64,000 nt of DNA from an uncultured Collinsella sp. (GCA_900544875.1 UQWS01000003.1:72387-136386); one strand, 5' to 3'; shown: positions 7,351-16,654, numbered from the stretch's first letter. Notes: generated from the letters alone by a model not told the origin. Program-made: numbers and translations.

Positions 7351-9498
7351 TTACTTCCCCTGCACCATGGTGAGGGAGATCTTCTCGCGGTCGCGATCGA
7401 CCTTTTCAACCCACACCTTGACCGTGTCACCGACGCGCACCACGTCGCTCGGGTGCTTGACAAAGCGGTTGGCCAGTTTGGAGATGTGCACGAGGCCGTC
7501 CTGGTGCACGCCCACGTCGACGAAGGCGCCAAAGTCCACAACGTTGCGCACCGTCCCCTTGAGCTCCATGCCGGGCTCCAGGTCGTCGATGGAAAGTGCC
7601 GAGCGGCTAAAGACCACCTCGGGCGCGTCGTCGCGCGGGTCGCGACCAGGCTTCTTGAGCTCGTTGACAATGTCGATGAGCGTGAGGGTGCCGCAGTCCA
7701 GGTCGCTTGCCAGCGCCGAGATGCTGCCCAGGCGGCGCTCGATGTCGGGTACGCCGCCGCGGCTGAGCTCACTGGCTTTAACGCCTGCGCGCTCCAGGGC
7801 GGCCGTGGCTACCTCGTAGCTCTCGGGGTGGACGCTTGTCGCGTCGAGTGGGTTCTTGCCGCCGCTAATGCGCAGGAAACCCGCGGCGTTCAGGTATGCC
7901 TTGGGTCCCAGCTTGGGGACCTTCTTAAGCTGGCGGCGATCGGTAAAGGCGCCGTTTTCCTCGCGGTAGGCCACGATGTTCTTGGCCACGCTCGGCGTGA
8001 TGCCCGATACGTATCCCAGCAGGCTCGCGCTCGCGGTGTTGACGTCGACGCCCACACGGTTGACGACGTCCTCCACCACGTGGCCCAGGGTGCGTGAAAG
8101 CTCGGCCTGGTCAAGGTCGTGCTGGTACTGGCCAACGCCGATGGATTGGGGCGGAATCTTGACGAGCTCTGCCAACGGGTCCTGCAGGCGGCGGCCCAGG
8201 CTCATGGCGCCACGCACGGTGACGTCCAGGTCGGGATATTCCTGGCTGGCGAGCTCGGAGGCGGAGTACACCGACGCGCCGGCCTCGTTGACGATGGTGT
8301 ATCGCAGCCCAGGCGCCTGCTCGGCAATGAACTCCGAGACGACTTCCTCGGTCTCGCGGCTGGCGGTGCCGTTGCCGATGACGATGGTGTTGACGCCGTC
8401 CTTCTTGACGAGGCGGGCGAGCTCGCGCTTGGTGCCGGCGACGTCGTGGCGCGGCTTGGTGGGGTAGACCACGCCGTGGTCGAGTAGCTTGCCGGTCTCG
8501 TCCATGACGGCGACCTTGCAGCCGGTGCGGTAGCCCGGATCGAGCGCGAGCACGCGGGCGCCGCGCACGGGGCGTGCCGAGAGCAAGCCCTCAAGGTTCT
8601 TGGCAAAGACGTTGATGGCCTCGGTCTGGGCGCGAACGGTGAGCTTGGCGCGGGCCTCGCGCTCCAGCGAGGGGGCCATGAGGCGCTTGTAGCCGTCGGC
8701 GATGGCGGCATCGAAGATGGGAGCAAACACACCCTGACGTCGGGGCCAACGGCTGCCGAGGCGTGCCGTGGCGGCAGCGCCGTCGACGTTCACGCGCACG
8801 CGGAGCTTGCCCTCGCGCTCACCGCGGTCGATAGCCAGCACGCGGTGGTTGGGTATACGGCGCAGCGGCTCGTCAAAGTTGTAGTAGGGCTCGTAGGGGG
8901 TTTTCTCGGTGGGGTCGGTGGCCTCGACGACGATATCGGCGGTGTTTTGCGTAAAGGCGCGCAGGTCGGCGACGTTCTCGGGGTCTTCGGCCACCGTCTC
9001 GGCCACGATGTCGGCGGCGCCGGCGAGCGCCTTTTCGGGCGTGTCGAAGCCGTCCTCCTCGTTGACGTAGGCCGCGGCGGCGTCGAGTGCGCTGCCCTTG
9101 GCCGAGGCCTGCATGATAATCATGTTGGCGAGCGGCTCCAGGCCTGCCTCGCGGGCCTTCTGCGCGCGAGTCATGCGCTTTTTGCGGTAGGGCTTGTAGA
9201 GGTCCTCGACACGCTGGAGCTGCGTGGCCTCGCGAATTTGCTGTTCGAGCTCGGGCGTAAGTTTGCCCTGGGCGTCGATGAGCAGAATGACGTCCTCTTT
9301 GCGCTGTTCAAGATTGCGCAGGTAGGACAGGCGCTCGTCGAGTGCGCGCAGGGCGACGTCGTCCATGCCGCCCGTGGCTTCCTTGCGGTAGCGCGAGATA
9401 AAGGGGATGGTGTTGCCCTCGTCGATGAGCTTGACGGCCGCCTCGATGTTGGCGGCCTTAAGGTTGAGCTCGTGGGCGAGCTGGGCGATAAGATCCAT
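7351..9498 (-). CDS. tex: Tex-family RNA-binding transcription accessory protein
   Basis: 715 residues from the ATG at 9498, where the sequence matches usual Tex N-termini (LAHELNLKAANIEAAVKLIDEG, with TIPFISRYRKEATGG soon after). Domains in order: Tex N-terminal helical region, YqgF-like fold (RVLALDPGYRTGCKVAVMD near residue 320), helix-hairpin-helix repeats (LLGYVSGITPSVAKNIV) and a C-terminal S1 RNA-binding domain (GMELKGTVRNVVDFGAFVDVGV). Tex proteins are cytoplasmic nucleic-acid binding factors tied to transcription and stress fitness. It is a single gene with family-typical length. Confidence 0.93.
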   Translation of the reverse strand: MDLIAQLAHELNLKAANIEAAVKLIDEGNTIPFISRYRKEATGGMDDVALRALDERLSYLRNLEQRKEDVILLIDAQGKLTPELEQQIREATQLQRVEDLYKPYRKKRMTRAQKAREAGLEPLANMIIMQASAKGSALDAAAAYVNEEDGFDTPEKALAGAADIVAETVAEDPENVADLRAFTQNTADIVVEATDPTEKTPYEPYYNFDEPLRRIPNHRVLAIDRGEREGKLRVRVNVDGAAATARLGSRWPRRQGVFAPIFDAAIADGYKRLMAPSLEREARAKLTVRAQTEAINVFAKNLEGLLSARPVRGARVLALDPGYRTGCKVAVMDETGKLLDHGVVYPTKPRHDVAGTKRELARLVKKDGVNTIVIGNGTASRETEEVVSEFIAEQAPGLRYTIVNEAGASVYSASELASQEYPDLDVTVRGAMSLGRRLQDPLAELVKIPPQSIGVGQYQHDLDQAELSRTLGHVVEDVVNRVGVDVNTASASLLGYVSGITPSVAKNIVAYREENGAFTDRRQLKKVPKLGPKAYLNAAGFLRISGGKNPLDATSVHPESYEVATAALERAGVKASELSRGGVPDIERRLGSISALASDLDCGTLTLIDIVNELKKPGRDPRDDAPEVVFSRSALSIDDLEPGMELKGTVRNVVDFGAFVDVGVHQDGLVHISKLANRFVKHPSDVVRVGDTVKVWVEKVDRDREKISLTMVQGK

Positions 9499-9572
9499 GG
9501 GAATTCCTGTCTGTGAGTACGTTACAGGTGCATGAGCCACCCAGTCTACCACCCGCCCGCGCGCCACGGCCG

Positions 9573-9610
9573 CAAAGAAAAGCCCCGCGGGCAGGAGGCT
9601 GCTCGCGGGG
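9573..9610 (-). terminator. Rho-independent terminator of the SDR-MFS-oxidoreductase cluster
   Basis: On the minus strand, CCCCGCGAGC (9610-9601) pairs with GCCCGCGGGG (9592-9583) and is followed by CTTTTCTTT. It lies 75 bp beyond the stop of the last gene of the minus-strand cluster. Confidence 0.7.
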
Positions 9611-9684
9611 TAAAGAAGAGGGGGCTTGTTGGTGGCGACCGAAGGGTTCGGCATGGGGTTTCTGCCGCGGCCGCTCTCAAGGCA

Positions 9685-10725
9685 TTACAGCTCGACGAGC
9701 TGGCCGGTCTCGGCGGCCTCCTTGATGGCGTTGAGAAGCGTGAGCGTCTTGACGTTGTCGGCGGGGGTCACGACGGGCTCAACCTCACGGCGGACAACCT
9801 TCACAAAGTGCTTGAGCTGCATCTTGTGCGGCAGCGCCGGGTCCACGGCCGGAATCTCCATCTGCAGCGGCTTGTGCCAGTTGGAGGCGCCGTCGTAGGA
9901 GAACTGGTGCAGGCGGGGCAGCGAAAGGGCGCCCAAGGTTCCGCCGATAAAGTAGGCGTCGGCGTCGAAGGGACGGTACTGCGGGTCCTCGCGAGCGGTG
10001 GCCTCCCAGTTCCAGGGGCTGGCGGTGGCATCGGAGATGGTCATGCTTGCGAGCGCGCCATCGGCAAAACGGACGTTGACCACGGCGGAGTCCTCAGTCT
10101 CAAAACCGCGGGCGGCGCTGGACTGCATACCCTGGACGGCAACGGGCTCGCCCAGCAGATAGCGGAGCAGGTCGACGTCGTGCACCAGGTTGACCAGGAT
10201 CGGGCCGGCACCCTTCTTGCGGCGCCACTCGACATCGAAGTACTCGTCGTTCTTATAGATCATGTAGTGGAAGCTCGACACGGTGAGCTTGCCCAGCTCG
10301 CCAGACTCGATGATCTCCTTGGCCTTGTTGACGAAGGGGTTGTGACGACGGTGCTGACCCACGAGCACGGGCACGCTGGCGGTCTCGGCCTCGGCGGCGA
10401 AGGCCTGGGCATCCTCGAGATCGTTGGAGATCGGCTTTTCGATCAACGGCACGATATTGCGCTTCACAGCCTCGCGGGCAACGCCCAGGTGCAGGTCGTT
10501 GGGGGTGGCGATGATGACGGCCTCGGGCTTGACCTCGTCCATCAGCTGAGCGGGATCGGTGTAAAACGGCACGCCGGCGGCCTCGGCCGTGGCGCGGGCG
10601 CCCTCAAAGGCGTCGGCGATGGCGACGAGCTCGGCCTCGGGCTCCTCGGTGACAAAGCGGATGTGGTTGCGGCCCATGGCGCCGGCGCCGATAACGGCAA
10701 TGCGGACGGGGTTGAGCTCAGACAT
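9685..10725 (-). CDS. Gfo/Idh/MocA family NAD(P)-dependent oxidoreductase
   Basis: 346 residues. The N-terminal Rossmann fold shows AVIGAGAMGRNHIRF, and the family EKP motif is present in PLIEKPISNDLEDA (the Lys is catalytic in the family). A GFO_IDH_MocA C-terminal domain follows with HDVDLLRYLLGEP. Members oxidise or reduce sugars, inositols or related polyols. It is the last gene of a cluster with an SDR dehydrogenase and an MFS carrier, so it probably acts on the imported compound or its keto product. The substrate is not identifiable from sequence. A dispersed palindrome lies just upstream at 10756-10786. Confidence 0.85.
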   Translation of the reverse strand: MSELNPVRIAVIGAGAMGRNHIRFVTEEPEAELVAIADAFEGARATAEAAGVPFYTDPAQLMDEVKPEAVIIATPNDLHLGVAREAVKRNIVPLIEKPISNDLEDAQAFAAEAETASVPVLVGQHRRHNPFVNKAKEIIESGELGKLTVSSFHYMIYKNDEYFDVEWRRKKGAGPILVNLVHDVDLLRYLLGEPVAVQGMQSSAARGFETEDSAVVNVRFADGALASMTISDATASPWNWEATAREDPQYRPFDADAYFIGGTLGALSLPRLHQFSYDGASNWHKPLQMEIPAVDPALPHKMQLKHFVKVVRREVEPVVTPADNVKTLTLLNAIKEAAETGQLVEL

Positions 10726-10755
10726 TTCGACTCCTTAATACTGGTGACCGGTGGA

Positions 10756-10786
10756 ATGCGACAAAGGGGCCGTCCCTTTGTCGCAT
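10756..10786. repeat. Dispersed ACAAAGG palindrome (family 1)
   Basis: Perfect 13-bp arms ATGCGACAAAGGG (10756-10768) and its complement (10774-10786). It lies 8 bp beyond the stop codon of the MFS gene, in the gap before the oxidoreductase gene, and could act as an intra-operon RNA hairpin. Confidence 0.75.
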
Positions 10787-10794
10787 CGGTAAAA

Positions 10795-12051
10795 CTAGGC
10801 AGACTTCTTCTTGCTGTCGGAGACCATCATGTAGACGGTGAGCACGACGGCGATGGCGGCGATCACGATGGCGCCGTAGAAGGACTGCTGGTAGGCGGCG
10901 CTGCCGGCCTCGGCGTGATACAGCACGGCGGTGATGGGCTGGCTGATCCAGGTGGAAGCGGCATAGCCCAAAAACATGATGCCGTAGTTGACACCGATGT
11001 TGCTGGTGCCAAAGGCGCCACCGGTGAGCGGCGGGTAGATGACGAGCAGGGCGCCAAAGCTAAAGCCGAGCAGGGCGAGCGCAACAAAGAACATGGCCTG
11101 CGTAAAGCTCATCGACATGATGACGAGTGCGACGATGGTGACGACAAGGCTGATGAGCAGCGACTTATAGGCGCCGAGCTTGTCGATGATCTGGCCAAAG
11201 GACAGACGGCCAACCAGGTTGGCGCAGGTGTTGACGGAGACCACCACACCGCCGAGGGCGACGGCCGCGGCGCTCGTGGGGTCGGCGAAGAGCTGGACGG
11301 CGGCGATGGAGGCAACCTTGCCCACGAGCAGGGTGCCCGCGGTGGCGGCAAAGGCGAAGGTGACGATGAGGACCCAGAAGCGCGGGGTCTTGACCATCTC
11401 GCCCGGGGTGAGGTCGCCGAAGGTGCCGGCATGCGCGCCGCCCTTGGGGGCCTCGAAGCCCTCGGGCAGCCAACCGGCCTCGGGGGCCTTCAGGAACAGG
11501 GCGGAGGCGGCGATCATCACAAAGAAGATGACGCCGAGCGCCTTAAGGGCGCCAAAGATGCCCAGGCTCGGGATGAGCAGCGAGGCGAGCACTGGGGACA
11601 GCACGGCGGGGCCGGCGGTCGAAGCGGCCAGGGTGATGCCGGAGGCGAGGCCCTTCTTGTCGATGAACCACTTTTGGCCGGTGGTGAGCGCCGGGTTGTA
11701 GCCCAGGCCGTTGCCGATGGCGGCGACGAGCGAGAACCACAGGTAGAACTGCCACGGCTCGGTGACGGTGCCGGACATGAACCAGCCCAGGCCGTAGCAC
11801 ACGGCGGCGGCGATCACGACGTTGCGCGGGCCGATCTTATCGGAGATGCGGCCGGCGAAGATGCCCGTCGCGGCCATGATGGTCTGAAAGACCGGGAAGG
11901 CCCAGGTAAGAGCGCTGGACCACTCGGGATAGACGGCGAGCAGGTTCTTGCTCACAACGGAATACAGCGCGATGGAGCTGATGAAGAACATGGTGACGCA
12001 CGCGGCGGAAAGCACGACGGCGCGACCCTTGTTGGAGTTGGTGGAAGCCAT
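10795..12051 (-). CDS. MFS transporter, OFA (oxalate/formate antiporter-like) family
   Basis: 418 residues with 12 predicted membrane helices and short loops. It has an MFS loop 2-3 motif (AGRISDKIGPRNV) and a second-half counterpart (FGQIIDKLGAYKS). Glycine-rich helices such as GNGLGYNPALTTGQKWF are typical of the OFA group, which carries small organic anions. It lies between the SDR and Gfo/Idh/MocA genes on the same strand, so it likely brings in their substrate. The specific compound is unknown. Confidence 0.8.
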   Translation of the reverse strand: MASTNSNKGRAVVLSAACVTMFFISSIALYSVVSKNLLAVYPEWSSALTWAFPVFQTIMAATGIFAGRISDKIGPRNVVIAAAVCYGLGWFMSGTVTEPWQFYLWFSLVAAIGNGLGYNPALTTGQKWFIDKKGLASGITLAASTAGPAVLSPVLASLLIPSLGIFGALKALGVIFFVMIAASALFLKAPEAGWLPEGFEAPKGGAHAGTFGDLTPGEMVKTPRFWVLIVTFAFAATAGTLLVGKVASIAAVQLFADPTSAAAVALGGVVVSVNTCANLVGRLSFGQIIDKLGAYKSLLISLVVTIVALVIMSMSFTQAMFFVALALLGFSFGALLVIYPPLTGGAFGTSNIGVNYGIMFLGYAASTWISQPITAVLYHAEAGSAAYQQSFYGAIVIAAIAVVLTVYMMVSDSKKKSA

Positions 12052-12136
12052 GGGACTCTTTCTAATCGATGCGGGGGGAGGGGAGGGGCAAACGCCGCTG
12101 AGGTGCTTGCCCCGCGCCCCTTTCTACCGGGCTGGT

Positions 12137-13018
12137 TTACTGGTCAGTCGGCTTTGCGACGCCGGACTCATCGGACCAGAGCTCGACGCCCTTGTTCTTG
12201 AGGTAGTTGTCGGCAAAGGCGCGGCGGCCGCCGGGCTTGGCGGTGAGGTCGCCCATCATGTTGGAGAAGCCGCCGTCGACCTTGATGGCGTCGCCGGTGG
12301 TAAAGTCCGAGCGCTTGGACGCCAGGAACATGACGGCGTTGGCGATATCGCTGACCTCGCCGATGCGACGCGTGGCGATGAGGCGGCTGCGGCTCTTCTC
12401 GACCTCGGGATCGGCGTAAAAGCTTGCCGACATGGGGGTCTTGACGAAGCAGGGCTCGACGCAGTTGGAGCGCACGCCGTAGGGACCCCACTCGGCAGCC
12501 AGCATCTTGGACATCATGTTGACGCCCGCCTTGGTGGAGCTGTACACGCCCGAGAACGTTTCGGGGGAGTGACTGGCGACGGTGGAGATGTGAACCAGGC
12601 GGCCCTGGCCGGCCTTGATCATCTCGCGACCAAAGCGCTGCGAGGTGATGAAGTGGCCGGTGAGGTTGACGTTGAGCACCTGCTCCCAGTCGCTTAGCGG
12701 CAGGTCCTCCATGGCAGCGAAGCGCAGGATGCCGGCGGTGTTGACGAGAACGTCGACGCGGCCGAAGTTGGCGATGGTGGCGTCGACGGCAGCCTGAACC
12801 TCGGCCTCGTCGGTGGCGTTCATCTTGTAGCCCTCGGCGTGGATACCAAACTCGGCGGCGAGGTCGGCTGCTGCTGCCTTGACCTTCTCCTCGTCTAGGT
12901 CGAGCAAGACGACGTTGGCGCCGTTGCGGGCGAACTCGCGGCAAATCTCGACGCCCATACCGCCGAGCGCGCCGGTCACGGCGCAGACATCGCCCTCGAG
13001 CTTAAGCCAATTGCTCAT
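12137..13018 (-). CDS. Short-chain dehydrogenase/reductase (SDR)
   Basis: 293 residues, classical SDR. The cofactor motif is TGALGGMGVEI, followed by NTAG near residue 93. The catalytic Ser lies in ISTVAS and the Tyr/Lys pair in GVYSSTKAG. The acidic residue after beta-2 (LLDLDEEK) suggests NAD preference. About 40 residues extend beyond the usual GG-containing SDR end (KVDGGFSNMM), rich in charged residues, with unknown role. It is the first gene of a three-gene minus-strand cluster and divergent from a LysR regulator that probably controls it. Confidence 0.87.
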   Translation of the reverse strand: MSNWLKLEGDVCAVTGALGGMGVEICREFARNGANVVLLDLDEEKVKAAAADLAAEFGIHAEGYKMNATDEAEVQAAVDATIANFGRVDVLVNTAGILRFAAMEDLPLSDWEQVLNVNLTGHFITSQRFGREMIKAGQGRLVHISTVASHSPETFSGVYSSTKAGVNMMSKMLAAEWGPYGVRSNCVEPCFVKTPMSASFYADPEVEKSRSRLIATRRIGEVSDIANAVMFLASKRSDFTTGDAIKVDGGFSNMMGDLTAKPGGRRAFADNYLKNKGVELWSDESGVAKPTDQ

Positions 13019-13089
13019 AGGAACTTCCCTTCTTGTGCCTCCCGGTGGGTCGCTCCCATTAATCGACCCACGTGGTTTTCGCTGGTTAT

Positions 13090-13140
13090 CGTATGCTTTG
13101 CATTTGCGCAGGTGAATTGCATATTTGTTAGAATGGCGTT
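13090..13140. promoter_or_regulatory. Candidate LysR control region of the divergent SDR/LysR pair
   Basis: The 233-bp divergent gap holds a TTTGCAT/AATTGCAT pair about 18 bp apart (13098-13122), with ends that form TGCA inverted ends around a GCGCAGGTGA core. TAGAAT follows at 13130-13135. LysR regulators usually bind such a site between their own gene and the target. The assignment is inferred from position and weak symmetry only. Confidence 0.3.
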
Positions 13141-13251
13141 AACCATAGGTTTACACTGTGCGATGCAGTTTATTCTCAATTGAGCACATGACCTGCGAAA
13201 ACAACCTCCTGTGGCACCATGTGGCCCCGGGCGCGAAAACGGGAGATTGAC

Positions 13252-14130
13252 GTGTACGATCGACGACTTGAGGCCATATCGGCCGCTGCGGAGCTGGGAA
13301 GCTTCTCGCGTGCGGCGGCACAATTGCGCGTGTCGACTCCGGCGCTCGTCAAGCAGGTGTCGGGCTTCGAGGCCGAGTTCGGCATCACGCTGTTCGAACG
13401 CTCGCACTCGGGCGTCAAAGTGACGCCGGCCGGCGCACTGCTGGTGGACGACGCGCGCTCGATCATGCGGCAGTCCGAGGACGCGCTGCGCCGTGCCCGA
13501 CGCGCGGCGGGCGATGGCGGTGCCGTGCGCCTGGGCGTGTCGATGATGTGCCCGGGGCGCCAAACGCTGTCGATGTGGTCGGGCATCCACGATCTGGAAC
13601 CGTCGCTGCGATTTGAAATCGTGCCGGTAAGCGATCTCTACGACGAGCGCGAGACCGTCATGCGTAGCTTGGGCCGCGAGGTCGATGTGGTGCAATCGAG
13701 TTTTTCTACCCCACGCTGGGGTGATGCCTGCCAAAAGCTCCGCATTGTCAACGTGCCGTTTTATATCGATCTGCCGCGCACGAGCCCGCTGGCGCGCAAG
13801 AATCGTATTACGGTTGCCGACTTGGAGGGTATGCGTCTGCGCGTACTGCGCCACGGCAACGACGCCATGGACAGCCTGCGCATCGATCTTTTGGCCGATG
13901 GCGGCGTGGACGTGATCGACGTGGACAGTTTTGACTTTGCGCTCTTTAACGAGGCGGAGGAAAAGGGCGACGCGGTGCTCACTTGCGGGGCGTGGTCGGG
14001 CGTGCACCCGGCTTTTGTAGGCGTGCCGTTCCTATGTGGCCGCGAGGTGCCGGTCTTCTTGCACTACCCGCTCGAGCCCACCCTCCAAGTACAAAAATTC
14101 GTCAACGCCATGGCCCAACTTCTCAAATAG
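13252..14130 (+). CDS. LysR-family transcriptional regulator
   Basis: The GTG at 13252 is preceded by GGGAG with a six-base gap and gives 292 residues. The N-terminal winged helix-turn-helix reads LEAISAAAELGSFSRAAA and then LFERSHSGVKVTPAG, the LysR pattern. The C-terminal part is a LysR effector-binding domain, rather divergent. It is transcribed away from the SDR-MFS-oxidoreductase cluster and is the likely regulator of it. The inducer is unknown. Confidence 0.87.
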   Translation: MYDRRLEAISAAAELGSFSRAAAQLRVSTPALVKQVSGFEAEFGITLFERSHSGVKVTPAGALLVDDARSIMRQSEDALRRARRAAGDGGAVRLGVSMMCPGRQTLSMWSGIHDLEPSLRFEIVPVSDLYDERETVMRSLGREVDVVQSSFSTPRWGDACQKLRIVNVPFYIDLPRTSPLARKNRITVADLEGMRLRVLRHGNDAMDSLRIDLLADGGVDVIDVDSFDFALFNEAEEKGDAVLTCGAWSGVHPAFVGVPFLCGREVPVFLHYPLEPTLQVQKFVNAMAQLLK

Positions 14131-14202
14131 CTCATTTCGCGCGGGGCTTTTTAACTACTTTCGCTGTCCTAGAAAAATCTCAGCAAACAAATGAGGCCCC
14201 AG

Positions 14203-14267
14203 CCTCCGGTGGGAGCTACTCCAGCTCTACACCGGAGCGTTTGAGCTAAAGTAGCTCCCACCGGAGG
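14203..14267. repeat. 18-bp perfect inverted repeat
   Basis: 14203-14220 (CCTCCGGTGGGAGCTACT) is perfectly complementary to 14250-14267 around a 29-base loop. It lies 72 bp after the LysR gene. There is no T run directly after the stem. Confidence 0.65.
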
Positions 14268-14420
14268 ACCCCCCCGTCAAAACACGACAGCTTTTTCTAA
14301 TGACATGAAAGATGCCGCTCGAGACATATAAGATGCCGCTCGGTAAACTCACCGCAGAGCACGGTTGTCTTTTCGGGGGGGATACCATTTCTTCTACACG
14401 TACGTAGAAAAGGAGTGTCT

Positions 14421-15374
14421 ATGCAGTGCTATTCAAGACGGCAGATCGTTAAACATATGGGATTGGCTGCAGGATGTTTGCTGCTATCCCCCTTGAGTGG
14501 CTGCTCAACAAACGACAGGCCAATCGATTCCGCAGATAACACTGCATCAGATAAGGAGCAGTTCGATTGGCTTGAAGCGACGGGGACGTATACGCCCTCC
14601 GACGCTTTCAAACAAAAGGGGCTTTGGTTCACTTTTGGTAATGACTATGCAGACGGACGTGAGAGCGTTGCTAAAGACACATCGATAACGGCAATCTTTG
14701 AATTTTACGGAGACGGAACGGTTACGTGTTGGAACGTATACGACGAAACGGGCTCTTCGGTGATTCGATTTAGGGACCTTGAAGGTCTTTCGGATAAAGA
14801 AGTTCTCTCGATGGCTAAAGAGCATTGGCCCATATCGCAGGACGAATTTGAAAGCAAAAAGCAAAATGTGATCGATGAGCTCTCTTCTAGTTACGAGGAC
14901 CTAAAGGCCGAGGCAGCGGATAATCCTGACTTGAATGTTGAAAATGCCTACTTCTCGCGTTTTTTTGAAGACCTTAAATCTATGTCGTTGCCAAAGGAAC
15001 CAGAGGGTAAATCCTATTCGCTTAAGGTTCAAACAGACGACACAGGCAACAACACGGAATATGAGAAAGTATGCTTGCCGACATGTGGATATCCTGGGGT
15101 GCTTAGCCTTAGCGGGGGAGGTGCCGCAGCATGGGGCAGAAAGGAGCTCTGGTATTCACTCCTTAGAGCCGATGACGATACTAAGTACGAATCCATATCT
15201 AACTCGTACCTCAGCTGCTACATCAATCGAGAGGTTAATCTCATCGAAAGCGACACCAGCGATGATGTATACAGCTCAACTTATCAAGGATTTGGCGGAA
15301 TAGTTACCCGAACAGGTGGCTCAGCATCTTTTGTTCTTGATGAGCCAACTTCCGATGAGGTCGAAGCTGACTGA
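14421..15374 (+). CDS. Tat-type lipoprotein of unknown function
   Basis: The ATG at 14421 follows AAAAGGAGTGTCT and gives 317 residues. The N-terminus has a twin-arginine stretch (YSRRQIVKHM), a hydrophobic segment and a lipobox LSGC near residue 28, so export and lipid anchoring are likely. The rest is an acidic, unrecognised extracellular domain with WYSLLRADDDTKYESISNSY and a Gly/Ser-rich tail. Codon use is clearly more AT-rich than in the neighbours, and an insertion sequence follows within about 75 bp, so horizontal acquisition is plausible. No function is claimed. An unusual palindrome (TTCTACACGTACGTAGAA) lies just before the ribosome site at 14392-14409. Confidence 0.7.
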   Translation: MQCYSRRQIVKHMGLAAGCLLLSPLSGCSTNDRPIDSADNTASDKEQFDWLEATGTYTPSDAFKQKGLWFTFGNDYADGRESVAKDTSITAIFEFYGDGTVTCWNVYDETGSSVIRFRDLEGLSDKEVLSMAKEHWPISQDEFESKKQNVIDELSSSYEDLKAEAADNPDLNVENAYFSRFFEDLKSMSLPKEPEGKSYSLKVQTDDTGNNTEYEKVCLPTCGYPGVLSLSGGGAAAWGRKELWYSLLRADDDTKYESISNSYLSCYINREVNLIESDTSDDVYSSTYQGFGGIVTRTGGSASFVLDEPTSDEVEAD

Positions 15375-15439
15375 TTATAGGCATTTCCTCTTTGCTCAAA
15401 CAGCTCCAGGGTTTCACGTTAGAACTAATATTTAATCTA

Positions 15440-16250
15440 CGTCAATTAGTGCTCATTGCCACACAGGCAATGAGCACTTTGATTACAGGCTTTAGCCTGT
15501 GCGGGGCGCGCAGCGCGCCGCATCAGAAACCACCCGCTATGCGGGTGGGGCCAAACGGCTTTACAAAGCCGCCCCCTCGCCGGACACTTGCGATTGTTCA
15601 GGCCTCAAGGAATCCGAGTCGAGAGGGCGGTGGTGGCGTATGGCCCAGAAGGCCTACAGCCTGTCGCACACGAAGTGGATGTGCAAGTACCACGTCGTGT
15701 TCACGCCGAAGTATAGGCGCAAAGTCATCTACAACCAAATAAGGTCCGACCTTGGGGAGATCTTCAGGAAGCTCTGCCAGTACAAGGGGATAGAGATCAT
15801 CGAGGGGCACCTGATGCCCGACCACGTCCACATGCTGCTGGCGATACCGCCGAAGTACAGCGTGTCGAGCGTGATGGGCTACCTGAAGGGGAAGAGCTCG
15901 CTGATGATATTCGACAGGCACGCGAACATGAAGTACAAGTTCGGCAACAGGAAGTTCTGGGCCGAGGGCTACTACGTGTCCACCGTCGGCCTGAACGAGG
16001 CCACGATCGCGAAGTACATCCGGGAGCAGGAGAAGGCCGACATCGCGCTCGACCGGCTGAGCGTCAAGGAGTACGAGGACCCCTTCGATAGGGGGCCGGG
16101 GCGCAAGTAGCGCCGGTTTGACCGGCCCGCCACGGGTCAATCTGCAGTGCGGCCCGAACCCCGTGAGGGCCGGCGCCTTTAGACGCGTGCCGGAAATCCA
16201 AGGGTTATACCCTAAGAGCAAACCACCCCTTTTAGGGGTGGTTTTGATTT
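15440..16250 (+). mobile_element. IS200/IS605-family insertion sequence, tnpA only
   Basis: A single Y1 transposase gene is bracketed by clustered hairpins rather than terminal inverted repeats, as in IS200. On the left: 15449-15477 (12-bp arms GTGCTCATTGCC), 15485-15500, 15531-15549 (CCACCCGC arms) and CGGCTTT/AAAGCCG near 15558-15574. On the right: CCACCCC/GGGGTGG within 16221-16243, followed by TTTT. No tnpB accompanies it. Exact ends are not resolved because IS200 makes no target duplication. Confidence 0.75.
15640..16110 (+). CDS. tnpA: IS200/IS605-family transposase TnpA (Y1 HUH)
   Basis: 156 residues from the ATG at 15640. The HUH metal-binding pair is in MPDHVHMLL (near residue 65), and the catalytic Tyr is in the conserved late block FWAEGYYVSTVG. 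KYHVVFTPKYRRKVIY at the start is a hallmark of this family. It cuts and rejoins single-stranded DNA at hairpin ends. It looks intact, with no frameshift. The upstream hairpins at 15449-15577 probably limit read-through transcription and translation, as described for IS200. Confidence 0.93.
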   Translation: MAQKAYSLSHTKWMCKYHVVFTPKYRRKVIYNQIRSDLGEIFRKLCQYKGIEIIEGHLMPDHVHMLLAIPPKYSVSSVMGYLKGKSSLMIFDRHANMKYKFGNRKFWAEGYYVSTVGLNEATIAKYIREQEKADIALDRLSVKEYEDPFDRGPGRK

Positions 16251-16339
16251 CCAAAGACTTTGCATGACAAAGGGGCGTTCCTTTGCTGCGTCCACTGTTG
16301 ACGGCTACACTCAGAGAGCGTCCCAAATTAGCTATCATT

Positions 16340-16654
16340 TTATTTGGCAAGCAATATCTGCAGGCAATCGCGCTTTCTGTGGAGGACGCGGTCGATATAG
16401 ACCTTCTGGTGAAAACGGTAAAACGCGAGATGGTTGTCACAGACCACGAACCGGTAATCGGAGCGTAGGGGATAGATCGAGGAAAGTGGCGTACCAGACT
16501 CGGGGAAGCTGGAGAGCAGGTCTATCCGAGCGAGAATGCCCCCTACGATCCTATCAGCTGCTGCGGGATTGTCCTTTTCGACGGCAATGTAGTCCCAGAT
16601 GTCGTCGAGATCTTGCAGAGCCAGCGGAGAGTAGACGACTTCGCAGCTATGCAT
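16340..16654 (-). CDS. RelE/ParE-family toxin
   Basis: 104 residues from the ATG at 16654, which overlaps the antitoxin stop by 8 bp. The fold signature is clear: YSPLALQDLDDIWDYIA, then RIDLLSSFPESGTPLSS, then RFVVCDNHLAFYRFHQKVYIDRVLH. Conserved basic and aromatic residues near the C-terminus are those expected in the ParE/RelE superfamily. The toxin would act on gyrase (ParE-like) or on mRNA at the ribosome (RelE-like); sequence alone does not decide. It is co-transcribed with the antitoxin upstream. Confidence 0.85.
   Translation of the reverse strand: MHSCEVVYSPLALQDLDDIWDYIAVEKDNPAAADRIVGGILARIDLLSSFPESGTPLSSIYPLRSDYRFVVCDNHLAFYRFHQKVYIDRVLHRKRDCLQILLAK

Noticed and set aside
9532..12201. 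An 889-codon open frame on the plus strand
   Set aside because: It lies opposite two clear minus-strand genes and their gap, is very rich in Gly/Asp/His with no family pattern, and has the composition expected from an antisense frame of GC-rich genes.
15440..16250. A TnpB or guide-RNA gene beside the IS200 copy
   Set aside because: No tnpB-like open frame follows tnpA before the toxin-antitoxin genes, and the right end closes with a hairpin.
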